A DNA stretch of 64,000 nt from Aldehydirespirator sp965220645 (GTDB taxonomy: Bacteria; Actinomycetota; Acidimicrobiia; Acidimicrobiales; Aldehydirespiratoraceae). The DNA lies in NCBI GenBank assembly GCA_965220645.1, contig OZ244836.1, positions 930,001 to 994,000 of the forward strand, in the 5' to 3' direction. The translations under genes and the position numbers were made by a program. Shown here one piece after another: positions 16,796-25,803 of the stretch. A model generated the notes under the pieces. It worked only from the letters and a program-made list of their open reading frames with translations. It searched no databases and was not told where the DNA came from. Positions within the stretch are counted from its first letter, which is position 1. Every line of letters begins with the position of its first letter.

Positions 16796-19377
16796 CCGCG
16801 GTAGAGCCGCAAGCCGGCGCAGAGGTGGCCGTGGAGATCGAGGTGGACGGCGTCACTATTGACGCGAAGCCGGGTGAGTGGCTGATCGAGGCCTGCGAGC
16901 GCAACGGCACCTACATCCCAAGGTTCTGCTACCACCCGCGGATGAGCTCGGTGGGAATGTGCCGCATGTGCCTGGTGGAGGTGGACACCGGGCGCGGCTT
17001 CGCCCTCCAGCCCTCGTGCATGCTGACGGTGTCGGATCAGATGAAGGTGTCCACCGAATCCGAGGTCGCCAAGAAGGCCCAGGACGGCGTGCTGGAGTTC
17101 CTGCTCATCAACCACCCCCTCGACTGCCCGGTGTGCGACAAGGGCGGCGAGTGCCCGCTCCAGGACCAGACCATGGCCTACGGCCCGGGGGAGACCCGTT
17201 TCGTGGAGGAGAAGCGCCACTTCGCCAAGCCCATCGCCATCAGCGAGACCGTCTACCTCGACCGGGAGCGCTGCATCCTCTGCGACCGGTGCACCCGCTT
17301 CGCCGACGAGGTGGCCGGCGACCCCCTCATCCACTTCATGGGTCGCGGCAATCACACCGAGGTCAACACGTTCACCGACGAGCCCTTCGCCTCGTACTTC
17401 TCGGGCAACACCGTGCAGATCTGCCCGGTGGGCGCGCTGACTGCCGCGCCCTACCGCTTCAAGGCCCGACCCTGGGACCTCACCGAGACGCTGTCCACGG
17501 CCTGGGTCGACAGCGTGGGAGCCCGGGTGGCGGTGCAGGCGTCGCGCAACCGGGTGCTACGGGTGCTCGGCACCGACGCCGATGCCGTCAATTGGGGCTG
17601 GCTGTCGGACAAGGAGCGCTTCGGCTTCGAGGCCCTCAACAGCGAGGCGCGCCTCTCTGCGCCGGTGATGAGGGACGTGGCAAATGACGGGGGATCAGAG
17701 TGGCGCGAAGCCGGCTGGGGCGAGGCACTCGACCGGATCGTCAGCGCGCTGAGCGCCGCGCCGCCCGAACGGGTGGCCGTGCTGGGCGGTGCCCGGCTCA
17801 CCAACGAGGCCCAGTACATGTGGGCCAGGCTGGCCAAGGGAGTGATCGGCACCGACAACGTCGACGCCCAACTCGACGACGGCCTCGACCCTGCGGTGGT
17901 TCTCGGCCTGCCCAGGGCCACCATCGACGATGCCTGCCGCCCCGGCGGCACCGTGGTGCTGATCGGCCCCGACCCCAAGGAGGAGCTGGGCACGCTGTAT
18001 CTGCGGCTGCGCCACGCGATTGTCAACGACGGTGTGAATCTGATCGAAGTAACGCCGTGCGAGACCGGTCTGTCCCACCTGGCCAAGCATTCCCTGCGAG
18101 CCCGCCCCGGTACGACGGCTCAGCTGGTAAGCGCACTGGTGGCTGCGGTTGCCGACGGCGATCCGGAGGCCGATGGAGCGGACGCCGGCCAGCTCGAGCT
18201 CGAATCGGCGGCGCGGTGCCTGAGCGCTGCGACTGGCGGAGTGACCGTGGTGCTGGGCCGGGCGTCGCTGGCCGAACCCGCCGACGCCGTGGAGGCTGCC
18301 GCGCTGGAATTGTCCGGGCTGCCGTCGGTGAAGTTCCTGCCCGCGCTGCGGCGAGGCAATGTGCTCGGTGCCCTCGAGGCCGGTTTGTCGCCGGAGCTGC
18401 TGCCCGGCCGGGTGTGGCTGGACGGCATCGAAGCCGAAGGACCTCTGATCGCGGCGTGGCCCCGGCTGCCGGCAGCCGCGGGACTGCACGCGGCCGGCGT
18501 TTTCAGGGCAGCCGCTCGCGGGGACATCGACGTGCTCGTGCTCGTCGCTGCCGATCCGCTCAACGACTTCATCGACCGCGACCTGGCGTACCGGGGCCTT
18601 AGGGGAGCGGCGCTCGTGGTGTCGGTGGACCTGTTCGTGAACGACTCGTCCTCGCTGGCCGCCGACATCGTGGTTCCGGTCGCCGGCCCAACCGAGTGCG
18701 ACGGCACCTTCACCAACCTGGAGGGCCGGGTCAGCCCGATGAGCCGCAAGGTCACGCCGCCCGGAACGGCCCGCCCCGACTGGATGATCGCGGCCGACCT
18801 GGCCGAGCGACTCGAGCCCGGCTCAACCACCGGTCTCGACTCGCCCGAAGCCATAAGAGCCGAACTGGCCCAAGTCTCAATGATCCACGCCCCACTCACC
18901 GAGGAGGCCCTGGCCCAGAATCCGGTCGAAGGAGTGCTCCTCGCGGTGAGCCCCGACGCAACCAGCGAGGCCGGGGGGTGGCACGGGGGCATCCAATGGC
19001 GGCGCTTGCGCCGCCAGGCCGCGTCCGTGACAGGATCCGCCGGCCGGGAGGAAGTGCCCGAGGGCGCATTCCTGCTGGTCGCCGCCCGCACCATGTACGA
19101 CGACGGCGTGATGCTGCGCCACTGCGAGTCGAGCCGGGCCCTGGCCCCCGCCGCCTCCGCCCGCATCAACCCGGCCGACCTCGACAGAAGCAGTCTCTCC
19201 GAAGGCACCGCGGTGCGGGTTGTATCCGACTTCGGTCACCTCGAGGCGACCCTGACCGCCGACACCGGCGTGCCGGTCGGCTCGTTGAAGGTTCACTGGC
19301 TGGCACCGGGCGCGCCCGCCAACTCCCTCATCGCTGCGGGTACCGACGTCACCGTGGTCAGGGTTGAGGCCCGATGA
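16792..19377 (+). CDS. nuoG: NADH-quinone oxidoreductase subunit G (75-kDa)
   Basis: The 861-residue subunit starts at ATG 16792, overlapping the nuoF stop. It has a [2Fe-2S] ferredoxin domain (CYHPRMSSVGMCRMC, plus one more Cys), the His-3Cys site HPLDCPVCDKGGECPLQ and a further [4Fe-4S] site (CILCDRC, later CPVG). The extra N7 site is absent: the region where some NuoG proteins have CxxCxxxC reads STAWVDSVGARV. The rest is a molybdopterin-oxidoreductase-like fold without cofactor residues. The last bases lie in the 28-bp duplication. Confidence 0.95.
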   Translation: MTAVEPQAGAEVAVEIEVDGVTIDAKPGEWLIEACERNGTYIPRFCYHPRMSSVGMCRMCLVEVDTGRGFALQPSCMLTVSDQMKVSTESEVAKKAQDGVLEFLLINHPLDCPVCDKGGECPLQDQTMAYGPGETRFVEEKRHFAKPIAISETVYLDRERCILCDRCTRFADEVAGDPLIHFMGRGNHTEVNTFTDEPFASYFSGNTVQICPVGALTAAPYRFKARPWDLTETLSTAWVDSVGARVAVQASRNRVLRVLGTDADAVNWGWLSDKERFGFEALNSEARLSAPVMRDVANDGGSEWREAGWGEALDRIVSALSAAPPERVAVLGGARLTNEAQYMWARLAKGVIGTDNVDAQLDDGLDPAVVLGLPRATIDDACRPGGTVVLIGPDPKEELGTLYLRLRHAIVNDGVNLIEVTPCETGLSHLAKHSLRARPGTTAQLVSALVAAVADGDPEADGADAGQLELESAARCLSAATGGVTVVLGRASLAEPADAVEAAALELSGLPSVKFLPALRRGNVLGALEAGLSPELLPGRVWLDGIEAEGPLIAAWPRLPAAAGLHAAGVFRAAARGDIDVLVLVAADPLNDFIDRDLAYRGLRGAALVVSVDLFVNDSSSLAADIVVPVAGPTECDGTFTNLEGRVSPMSRKVTPPGTARPDWMIAADLAERLEPGSTTGLDSPEAIRAELAQVSMIHAPLTEEALAQNPVEGVLLAVSPDATSEAGGWHGGIQWRRLRRQAASVTGSAGREEVPEGAFLLVAARTMYDDGVMLRHCESSRALAPAASARINPADLDRSSLSEGTAVRVVSDFGHLEATLTADTGVPVGSLKVHWLAPGAPANSLIAAGTDVTVVRVEAR

Positions 19378-19435
19378 GACGATGGCGCTCACTGGGGCGA
19401 TGGCGCGCGATGAGACGATGGCGCTCACTGGGGCG
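19372..19435 (+). repeat. Exact 28-bp direct repeat at the nuoG/nuoH junction
   Basis: Bases 19372-19399 and 19408-19435 are identical (CGATGAGACGATGGCGCTCA then CTGGGGCG), period 36 and therefore in frame. Copy one contains the nuoG stop. Together they offer four in-frame ATGs for NuoH (19382, 19400, 19418, 19442) and repeat MALTGA in its N-terminus. Confidence 0.85.
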
Positions 19436-20713
19436 GCTGCGATGACCGGCACGTTCATGCTGGCCGCCGATCCCATGCTGGCGGGCGACATCGGCCTGGT
19501 CGAAGTCGCACTGACCCTGGCCAAGGTGGTTGTGGCCTTCGCGTTCCTGCTGGTGGCCGTGATGTTGATGATCTGGTTCGAGCGCAAGCTGCTGGGAGGG
19601 ATGCACCAGCGCTTCGGGCCCACGATCGCCGGGCCCTTCGGCATCCTGCAGACCCTGGCCGACGGCATAAAGCTCTTCTTCAAGGAGGACCTGGTGCCCG
19701 ACCGGTCGGACCGGTTCGTGTTCAAGTTGGCACCGTACCTGTCGCTCATCCCCGCCTCCCTGGCCTTCGCGATCGTCCCGCTGGGTGGAGACTTCAACAA
19801 CGGTGGCCAGGTCGAATGGTGGGGTCGCACCACCTACCTGCAGGTGGCCGACCCACCGATCGGGATCCTGTTCTTCCTGGCCATGAGCTCGGTCGCGGTC
19901 TACGGCGTGATGCTGGCCGGCTGGTCGTCGGGGTCCAAGTATCCGCTGCTGGGCTCGGTGCGGGCGTCGGCGCAGATGGTGAGCTACGAAGCCGCGCTGG
20001 GCTTGGCGGTGGCGTCCATCGTGCTGGTGACCGGAGGCCTGTCCACTCATGACATGGTGGTCGCGCAGGCGGCCGAGGGATACTTCGGCGTCGTCCCCCG
20101 CTGGAACTTGATCGTCACCGGACTGGTGCCGTTCATCGTGTTCCTGATCGCCGGCACCGCCGAACTCAACCGCCCGCCCTTCGACCTCGTCGAGGCCGAG
20201 CAGGAGCTAGTGGGCGGCTTCCACACCGAGTACTCGTCGGTCCGCTTCGCGCTGTTCTTCCTGGCCGAGTTCATGAACACCATCACGATGTCCGCCATCA
20301 TCGTCACCCTGTTCCTCGGCGGCCCCGCCGGCCCGGTACTGGTCGGCGAGCTGGGTGGTATCGGCATCGCTTGGGCTTGGGGCGTGGTGTGGTTCTTCTT
20401 GAAGCTGTTCGTGCTGCTGTTCTGCTTCGTGTGGATGCGGGCCACGCTGCCCCGGTTCCGCTACGACCAGCTCATGGACCTCGGGTGGAAGGCGCTCATA
20501 CCGGTTGCGCTGGGCTGGTTCCTGTTCCTCACCGCCCTGGAGGTGGGGCGCGAGCGGGGCTGGAACGAGGCCACGGTCACCATCGTGTCGCTCCTGGTGT
20601 TCGCCGGCGCGGCCCTGCTGCTGGCCCGGGCGGTGCGCAGCGGACGGCGCGCCCGCGACCGTGAGTCCTCCCGCTCCCACGAGGACGCCGATCCCGTCGA
20701 GGAGAGGGCCTGA
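19382..20713 (+). CDS. nuoH: NADH-quinone oxidoreductase subunit H (complex I, first copy)
   Basis: This membrane-arm subunit lines the quinone channel. It has eight or more helices and the ND1 signatures: ERKLLGGMHQRFGP, GSKYPLLGSVRASAQMVSYE, ELNRPPFDLVEAEQELVGGFHTEYS and an RATLPRFRYDQLM loop. The start is ambiguous because of the 36-bp duplication: ATG 19382 gives 443 residues, ATG 19442 gives 423 and begins MTGTFMLAADP. The C-terminus has a basic/acidic soluble tail (about 25 residues). Confidence 0.94.
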   Translation: MALTGAMARDETMALTGAAAMTGTFMLAADPMLAGDIGLVEVALTLAKVVVAFAFLLVAVMLMIWFERKLLGGMHQRFGPTIAGPFGILQTLADGIKLFFKEDLVPDRSDRFVFKLAPYLSLIPASLAFAIVPLGGDFNNGGQVEWWGRTTYLQVADPPIGILFFLAMSSVAVYGVMLAGWSSGSKYPLLGSVRASAQMVSYEAALGLAVASIVLVTGGLSTHDMVVAQAAEGYFGVVPRWNLIVTGLVPFIVFLIAGTAELNRPPFDLVEAEQELVGGFHTEYSSVRFALFFLAEFMNTITMSAIIVTLFLGGPAGPVLVGELGGIGIAWAWGVVWFFLKLFVLLFCFVWMRATLPRFRYDQLMDLGWKALIPVALGWFLFLTALEVGRERGWNEATVTIVSLLVFAGAALLLARAVRSGRRARDRESSRSHEDADPVEERA

Positions 20714-20714
20714 C

Positions 20715-21398
20715 ATGGGTTACCTGCACGGATTCGCCGTCACCCTGCGACAACTGTTCCTTCCCCGGGTCACCACCGACTACCGGGGCGGCTTCGACGA
20801 CTCGCCCAAGGATGTCAAGCGGCCCAAGCCGGAGCGACTGCACGGCCGCCACGTGCTCAACCGCTACGACGACGGCATGGAGAAGTGCATCGGCTGCGAG
20901 CTGTGCGCCGGTGTGTGCCCGGCCGACTGCATATACGTGCGCGGCGCCGACAACGACCCCGACGATCCGGTCGCGCCGGGTGAGCGCTACGGCTACGTGT
21001 ACGAGATCAACTACCTGCGCTGTATCCATTGCGACCTGTGCGTGGAGGCGTGCCCCACTCAGGCGATCACCGAGTCGAAGCTGTTCGAGTTCTCGTTCAC
21101 CAGCCGCGACGACGCCATCTACACAAAGGATGAGCTGCTGGTGGACGACGACGGCCGGCCTCGCCAGATGCCCTGGGAGGACTGGCGGGAGGGCGACGAC
21201 GCGCTGACTTCGGGCTGGATGCGGGCCACGTCCCCCTCGGGCGATCACCGCTACGTGGGCGAGGTCGCCTGGTCCGGGGAGCTCGGCTACGGCGTGCGCG
21301 ATGCTGAACCCGCGGACATCGAGGAGGGGGATCCGGCCGGTCTCGCCGGTGGCGCCGACGAGGACGCCCCGTCTGAAGGAGAGTCCTCTGATGGGTGA
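20715..21398 (+). CDS. nuoI: NADH-quinone oxidoreductase subunit I (complex I, first copy)
   Basis: The 227-residue subunit has two [4Fe-4S] motifs, CIGCELCAGVCP and CIHCDLCVEACP (clusters N6a, N6b), which carry electrons from the peripheral arm to NuoB. An N-terminal amphipathic helix (GYLHGFAVTLRQLF) anchors it to the membrane. A long acidic tail (about 50 residues) after GYGVRDAEP is an extension. ATG 20715 is one base after the nuoH stop (TGA-C-ATG). Confidence 0.95.
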   Translation: MGYLHGFAVTLRQLFLPRVTTDYRGGFDDSPKDVKRPKPERLHGRHVLNRYDDGMEKCIGCELCAGVCPADCIYVRGADNDPDDPVAPGERYGYVYEINYLRCIHCDLCVEACPTQAITESKLFEFSFTSRDDAIYTKDELLVDDDGRPRQMPWEDWREGDDALTSGWMRATSPSGDHRYVGEVAWSGELGYGVRDAEPADIEEGDPAGLAGGADEDAPSEGESSDG

Positions 21399-21960
21399 GG
21401 CAGTGTTCATCGTTGCCGCTGCGCTCATTCTGGTGGGGGCTGTGGGCGTGGTGGCCAGCCGCAACCCGGTGCACGCCGCCCTGTTCCTTGTCCAGACCCT
21501 GGTGGGAGTGGCGTTGCTGTTCGTTCTGAACGACGCTCACTTCCTGGCCGCGGTCCAGGTGGTGGTGTACGCCGGTGCCATCGTGATCCTGTTCCTGTTC
21601 GTGATCATGCTCTTGGGTGTGGACAAGGCCGAGGAACTGCGAATCGAGCCCATCTTCGGGCAGCGCCCGTTGGCTGCGGTCGTCGGCGTGGCCCTGGCCG
21701 CGGTGCTGGGCACGGTCGTCGTCACCGGCGCCGACGCGCTCACCGGGTCCCGCCGCACCGGCGGAGATCGCGCTCTCGACAGTGGAATCACAGATATCGA
21801 GCGCATGGGCCGGGTGCTCTTCGGCGAGTTCGGCTTCGCGGTGGAGATCACCGCGGCCCTGCTGACCGTGGCCGTGGTGGGCGCGGTGGTCCTGACCCGC
21901 CGGGCGACCCGTTCCGATCGGGCCGCCGCGGCGGGCGCGGCCGCGCCGGAGGAGACGTGA
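21391..21960 (+). CDS. nuoJ: NADH-quinone oxidoreductase subunit J (complex I, first copy)
   Basis: The 189-residue membrane subunit has five helices, with the ND6-type segment RNPVHAALFLVQTLVGVALLFVLNDAHFLAAVQVVVYAGAIVILFLFVIML, including the conserved VYAGAI pi-bulge helix. ATG 21391 overlaps the end of nuoI by 8 bases; its stop overlaps the nuoK start. Confidence 0.94.
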   Translation: MGEAVFIVAAALILVGAVGVVASRNPVHAALFLVQTLVGVALLFVLNDAHFLAAVQVVVYAGAIVILFLFVIMLLGVDKAEELRIEPIFGQRPLAAVVGVALAAVLGTVVVTGADALTGSRRTGGDRALDSGITDIERMGRVLFGEFGFAVEITAALLTVAVVGAVVLTRRATRSDRAAAAGAAAPEET

Positions 21961-22274
21961 TGGACCTGGCCGCGCTGTCGGTGGGCTGGTACCTCGCCCT
22001 GTCGGCCGCGCTCTTCGCCATCGGCGGGGTCGGTCTGCTGGTACGGCGGAACCCGCTCGTGATGTTCATGTGCGTGGAGCTGATGCTCAACGCGGTGAAC
22101 GTGACCTTCGTAGCCCTAGGCGCCGGGCTGAACGACGTGGGTGGTCAGCTCGCGGTGTTCTTCGTGCTGGTGGTGGCGGCCACTGAGGTAGTCATCGGCC
22201 TTGCCCTGGTCGTGGCCATCAACCGGCGGCGCTCAGGTGCCACCGCCGACGACGTGTCGCTTCTGAAGGGCTGA
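21957..22274 (+). CDS. nuoK: NADH-quinone oxidoreductase subunit K (complex I, first copy)
   Basis: The 105-residue, three-helix ND4L homologue has the two membrane carboxylates of the proton path: Glu in MCVELMLNAVN and Glu in AATEVVIGLALVVAI. The start may be GTG 21957 (GTGA overlap with nuoJ) or the adjacent ATG 21960. Confidence 0.95.
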   Translation: MMDLAALSVGWYLALSAALFAIGGVGLLVRRNPLVMFMCVELMLNAVNVTFVALGAGLNDVGGQLAVFFVLVVAATEVVIGLALVVAINRRRSGATADDVSLLKG

Positions 22275-22275
22275 G

Positions 22276-24153
22276 ATGGTCGAGGCCGCCTGGCTCATCT
22301 GTGCCTTCCCGCTGGCCGGCTTCGCCGTGCTGGTAGCGCTGGGCCGCCGACTCGGCGAGCCCCGCGCCGGCTGGTTGGCCACTCTGGCCATGGCCGGCTC
22401 CTTCGTGTCCTCGCTGGCGGTGCTCGTCAGCCTGATGGGCCGCGACCCGGCCGAGCGCCGCGCAGTCATCACCCTGTTCGAGTGGGTTCCGGCCGGCGAC
22501 TTCTCGGTTGACGCCGGCCTGCTCGTCGATCCGCTGTCGATCACGATGGCTCTGTTCGTCACCGGCGTGGGGGCTCTCATCCACCTCTACGCCATCGGCT
22601 ACATGCATGGCGACGCGGACTTCTCGAAGTTCTTCGTCTATCTCAACCTGTTCGCCTTCTCGATGCTGGTGCTGGTCCTGGGCGACAGCCTGGCCCTCAC
22701 CTTCCTGGGCTGGGAGGGGGTAGGCGTGTGCTCCTACCTGCTCATCTCGTTCTGGTTCACCGATGAGGCCAACGCCACCGCAGGCAAGAAGGCCTTCATC
22801 ACCAACCGGGTCGGCGACTGGGGCTTCATGCTGGCCATGTTCTGGGCCTTCGGTGCGCTGGGTTCGGTGCGCTACCTGGACCTGTTCGGCCAGGCCGGCT
22901 CGCTGTCGTCCACGACCGCAACCGCCGTCGTGATGCTGCTCTTCTTGGGCGCAGCCGGAAAGTCGGCCCAGCTTCCCCTCTACATCTGGCTGCCCGACGC
23001 CATGGCCGGACCCACGCCGGTGTCGGCGCTCATTCACGCGGCCACGATGGTCACCGCCGGCGTCTATCTGATGGTGCGGATCAACCCGCTGATCGCCGCA
23101 GCCGACGTCTGGGCGCCCGACGTCATCGCGTGGGTCGGCGTAGCCACCGCCCTGTTCGCCGCCGGCGCGGCCATGGCCCAGAACGACATCAAGAAGGTGC
23201 TGGCCTACTCCACGATCAGCCAGCTCGGCTACATGATGCTGGCCGTGGGCTCGGGTGCCTATGTGGCCGCCATCTTCCACATGGTCACCCACGCCTTCTT
23301 CAAGGCGCTGCTGTTCCTGGGGTCCGGTTCGGTGATACACGCCCTCGACGGCGACCAGGACATGCGCCGCTACGGCGCGCTGCGGGCCGCCATGCCGGTC
23401 ACCGCGGTCACCTTCATCGTCGGCTGGCTGGCCATCGCCGGGGTTCCGCCGCTGGCGGGGTTCTGGTCGAAGGACGAGATCCTGGCCTACGCCTGGGACC
23501 GGAGCCCGGCGCTGTGGGTGGTGGGGATCGTCACCGCGGTGCTGACCGCCTTCTACATGAGCCGCCTGGTGTTCATGACCTTCTACGGCGAGGCCCGCTA
23601 CGCCACCGACGCCCACCCGCATGAGCCGTCGAGGCTGATGACGGCGCCGCTGGTGGTGCTGGCTGGGGCCGCGGTCCTGTCCGGCGGGCTCAACCTGCCG
23701 TTCACCAAGGACCTTCACTTCCTGGGGGCGTGGCTGGAGCCCTCACTGTTCGGCAACGAGGCCCACCTGAGTCTGGGCGGCGGGGCCCAATGGCTGCTGG
23801 CGCTGGTGTCGATGGCCGGCGCGGCGGCCGGGATCGCGGGCGCGGTGGCGGTGTACCTGCGTCACCGGGTGCCGGCCAGCCGCGTGGAGTGGCCGGCCGC
23901 GGCCCGGGCCTTCTACGTCGACGAGGCCTGGAGCCGCTTCGTGGGCGGGCCGGGCCGCCGGGCCTTCGAGGGGGTGGCCGCCTTCGACGCACGGGTGGTG
24001 GACGGCGCAGTGGACGGCGTCGGCCGCTCGGTTCAGGCCGGTGGCGCGCTCCTGCGGCGGGTGCAAACGGGCTTCGTGCGGTCCTACGCGCTGCTCACCG
24101 CAGCAGGGGCGGTCGCACTGCTGGTGTGGTTCCTCGTGAGGACGAGCTTCTAG
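22276..24153 (+). CDS. nuoL: NADH-quinone oxidoreductase subunit L (complex I, first copy)
   Basis: The distal antiporter-like proton-pumping subunit, 625 residues, has the ND5 core LTFLGWEGVGVCSYLLI (Glu in helix 5), the Lys-bearing ITNRVGDWGFML and GPTPVSALIHAATMVTAGVYL. The C-terminal part corresponds to the lateral helix and last transmembrane helix. It is directly abutted by nuoM (TAG-ATG). Confidence 0.96.
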   Translation: MVEAAWLICAFPLAGFAVLVALGRRLGEPRAGWLATLAMAGSFVSSLAVLVSLMGRDPAERRAVITLFEWVPAGDFSVDAGLLVDPLSITMALFVTGVGALIHLYAIGYMHGDADFSKFFVYLNLFAFSMLVLVLGDSLALTFLGWEGVGVCSYLLISFWFTDEANATAGKKAFITNRVGDWGFMLAMFWAFGALGSVRYLDLFGQAGSLSSTTATAVVMLLFLGAAGKSAQLPLYIWLPDAMAGPTPVSALIHAATMVTAGVYLMVRINPLIAAADVWAPDVIAWVGVATALFAAGAAMAQNDIKKVLAYSTISQLGYMMLAVGSGAYVAAIFHMVTHAFFKALLFLGSGSVIHALDGDQDMRRYGALRAAMPVTAVTFIVGWLAIAGVPPLAGFWSKDEILAYAWDRSPALWVVGIVTAVLTAFYMSRLVFMTFYGEARYATDAHPHEPSRLMTAPLVVLAGAAVLSGGLNLPFTKDLHFLGAWLEPSLFGNEAHLSLGGGAQWLLALVSMAGAAAGIAGAVAVYLRHRVPASRVEWPAAARAFYVDEAWSRFVGGPGRRAFEGVAAFDARVVDGAVDGVGRSVQAGGALLRRVQTGFVRSYALLTAAGAVALLVWFLVRTSF

Positions 24154-25803
24154 ATGGCTGCCACCGCACTCCTCACCGAGCCGCTCACCTACTCGCACCC
24201 ATCGTTCGGGGCGGTTCTCACTGTGCTGGTGCTGGCCCCCGCGGCCGGAGCGCTGGTGCTGCTGGCCATGCCCCGCTCCCGGCCCGACCTCTTCAAACTG
24301 GTGGCATTGCTGGCCTCCACCCTCCCGGCTGCGTTGGCCGTGTGGATGATCAAGGAGTTCGAGACCGACATTGCGCACACCTTCCAGTTCGCGGACCGCT
24401 ACGCCTGGATCGAGAGCTGGGGCATCTCCTGGAGCGTCGGTGTGGACGGGCTGTCGCTGTTCCTGGTGGTGATGACCGCACTGATCTTCCCGCTGGCCAT
24501 CGTCGGCGTGGACGCGGAGCATTCGCCCAAGCCCTACTACGCCTGGATGCTTGTGCTGGAGGCCGGCTGCCTGGGCACGTTCGTGGCTCTCGACCTGATC
24601 ATGTTCTTCGTCTTCTTCGAGATCGTGCTGGTGCCCATGTACTTCCTGATCGGAGGCTGGGGCCACGGGCAGAGGGCCTACGCGGCCACCAAGTTCTTCC
24701 TGTTCACCATGTTCGGCTCGGCTCTGATGCTGGTGGCCATCGTGGCGCTGGCCTTCCTGCACTCGTCGGCTAGTGGCGGCGAGGTGACCTTCGATCTGCT
24801 CGCCATCGCCGAGAACCAGCTGCTGGCCACCAACACGGCCCGCTGGCTGTTCCTGGCCTTCGCGCTGGCCTTCGCGGTGAAGGTGCCGCTGTTCCCGGTG
24901 CACACCTGGCTGCCCGACGCCCACACCAATGCACCCACTGCGGGGTCGGTGATCCTGGCCGCGGTGATGCTGAAGCTCGGCACCTACGGCCTGGTGCGCT
25001 TCGGCCTGTACCTGTTCCCAGAGGCGTCGGTTTACTTCGCTCCGCTGATGGTGACACTGGGAGTGATCGGCATCATCTACGGCGCCATCGCCGCAGCCAT
25101 GCAGCGCGACCTCAAGCGGCTGGTGGCCTACTCCTCGGTGGCCCACCTCGGCTTCATCGTGATCGGCACCTTCGCGCTCAACACCGAGGGTCTCACCGGG
25201 GGCGTGCTGCAGATGGTCAACCACGGCGTGTCCACGGGGGCGCTGTTCCTGCTGGTGGGCATGATCTACGAGCGTCGCCACACCCGCGAGATCTCCGAAC
25301 TCGGAGGCCTGCAGAAGCCGGCGCCGCTGCTGGCCGCAGTGTTCATGGTGGTGATGCTCTCGTCGGTCGGGCTGCCCGGCCTCAATGGATTCGTGGGCGA
25401 GCTGCTGGTGCTGCTCGGCGCCTTCAACGCCCACCGCTGGTGGGCGGTGGTTGCGGCGGCAGGGGTGATCCTGGCTGCGGTCTACCTGCTGTGGGCCTAC
25501 CAGCGGGTGTTCCACGGCCGAGCTGAAGGCGCCAACGCCGAGGTGCCGGACCTGCGCTGGCGCGAGGGCCTGCTGATGGTGCCGTTCATCGCGGCCATCG
25601 TGTTCATGGGCGTCTATCCCAAGCCCGTGATCGAGCGGGTCGAGCCCGCAGTGGACGCCATCATCGCCCACGTCGAGGACAACGTGGCCGGCTTCGCCGA
25701 GCCTGTCGCCGACGTGCAGCCCTCCGTGAGTCTCGAAGACCTGGCCCGATCAACGGGTGAGGACGACCACAACGGCGACAGCCACGATGAGGGAGCTGGC
25801 TGA
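24154..25803 (+). CDS. nuoM: NADH-quinone oxidoreductase subunit M (complex I, first copy)
   Basis: The 549-residue antiporter-like subunit has the ND4 motifs FFVFFEIVLVPMYFLIGGWG (key Glu), HTWLPDAHTNAPTAGSVILA and LKRLVAYSSVAHLGFI. A polar C-terminal tail of about 55 residues ends in an acidic DDHNGDSHDEGAG. ATG follows the nuoL stop without gap; TGATG overlap with nuoN. Confidence 0.96.
   Translation: MAATALLTEPLTYSHPSFGAVLTVLVLAPAAGALVLLAMPRSRPDLFKLVALLASTLPAALAVWMIKEFETDIAHTFQFADRYAWIESWGISWSVGVDGLSLFLVVMTALIFPLAIVGVDAEHSPKPYYAWMLVLEAGCLGTFVALDLIMFFVFFEIVLVPMYFLIGGWGHGQRAYAATKFFLFTMFGSALMLVAIVALAFLHSSASGGEVTFDLLAIAENQLLATNTARWLFLAFALAFAVKVPLFPVHTWLPDAHTNAPTAGSVILAAVMLKLGTYGLVRFGLYLFPEASVYFAPLMVTLGVIGIIYGAIAAAMQRDLKRLVAYSSVAHLGFIVIGTFALNTEGLTGGVLQMVNHGVSTGALFLLVGMIYERRHTREISELGGLQKPAPLLAAVFMVVMLSSVGLPGLNGFVGELLVLLGAFNAHRWWAVVAAAGVILAAVYLLWAYQRVFHGRAEGANAEVPDLRWREGLLMVPFIAAIVFMGVYPKPVIERVEPAVDAIIAHVEDNVAGFAEPVADVQPSVSLEDLARSTGEDDHNGDSHDEGAG

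Noticed and set aside
23743..25671. 642-codon open frame on the minus strand across nuoL/nuoM
   Set aside because: It is an antisense shadow: His/Gln/Arg-rich low-complexity product, opposite two unambiguous nuo genes; GC-rich codon bias keeps this frame free of stops.
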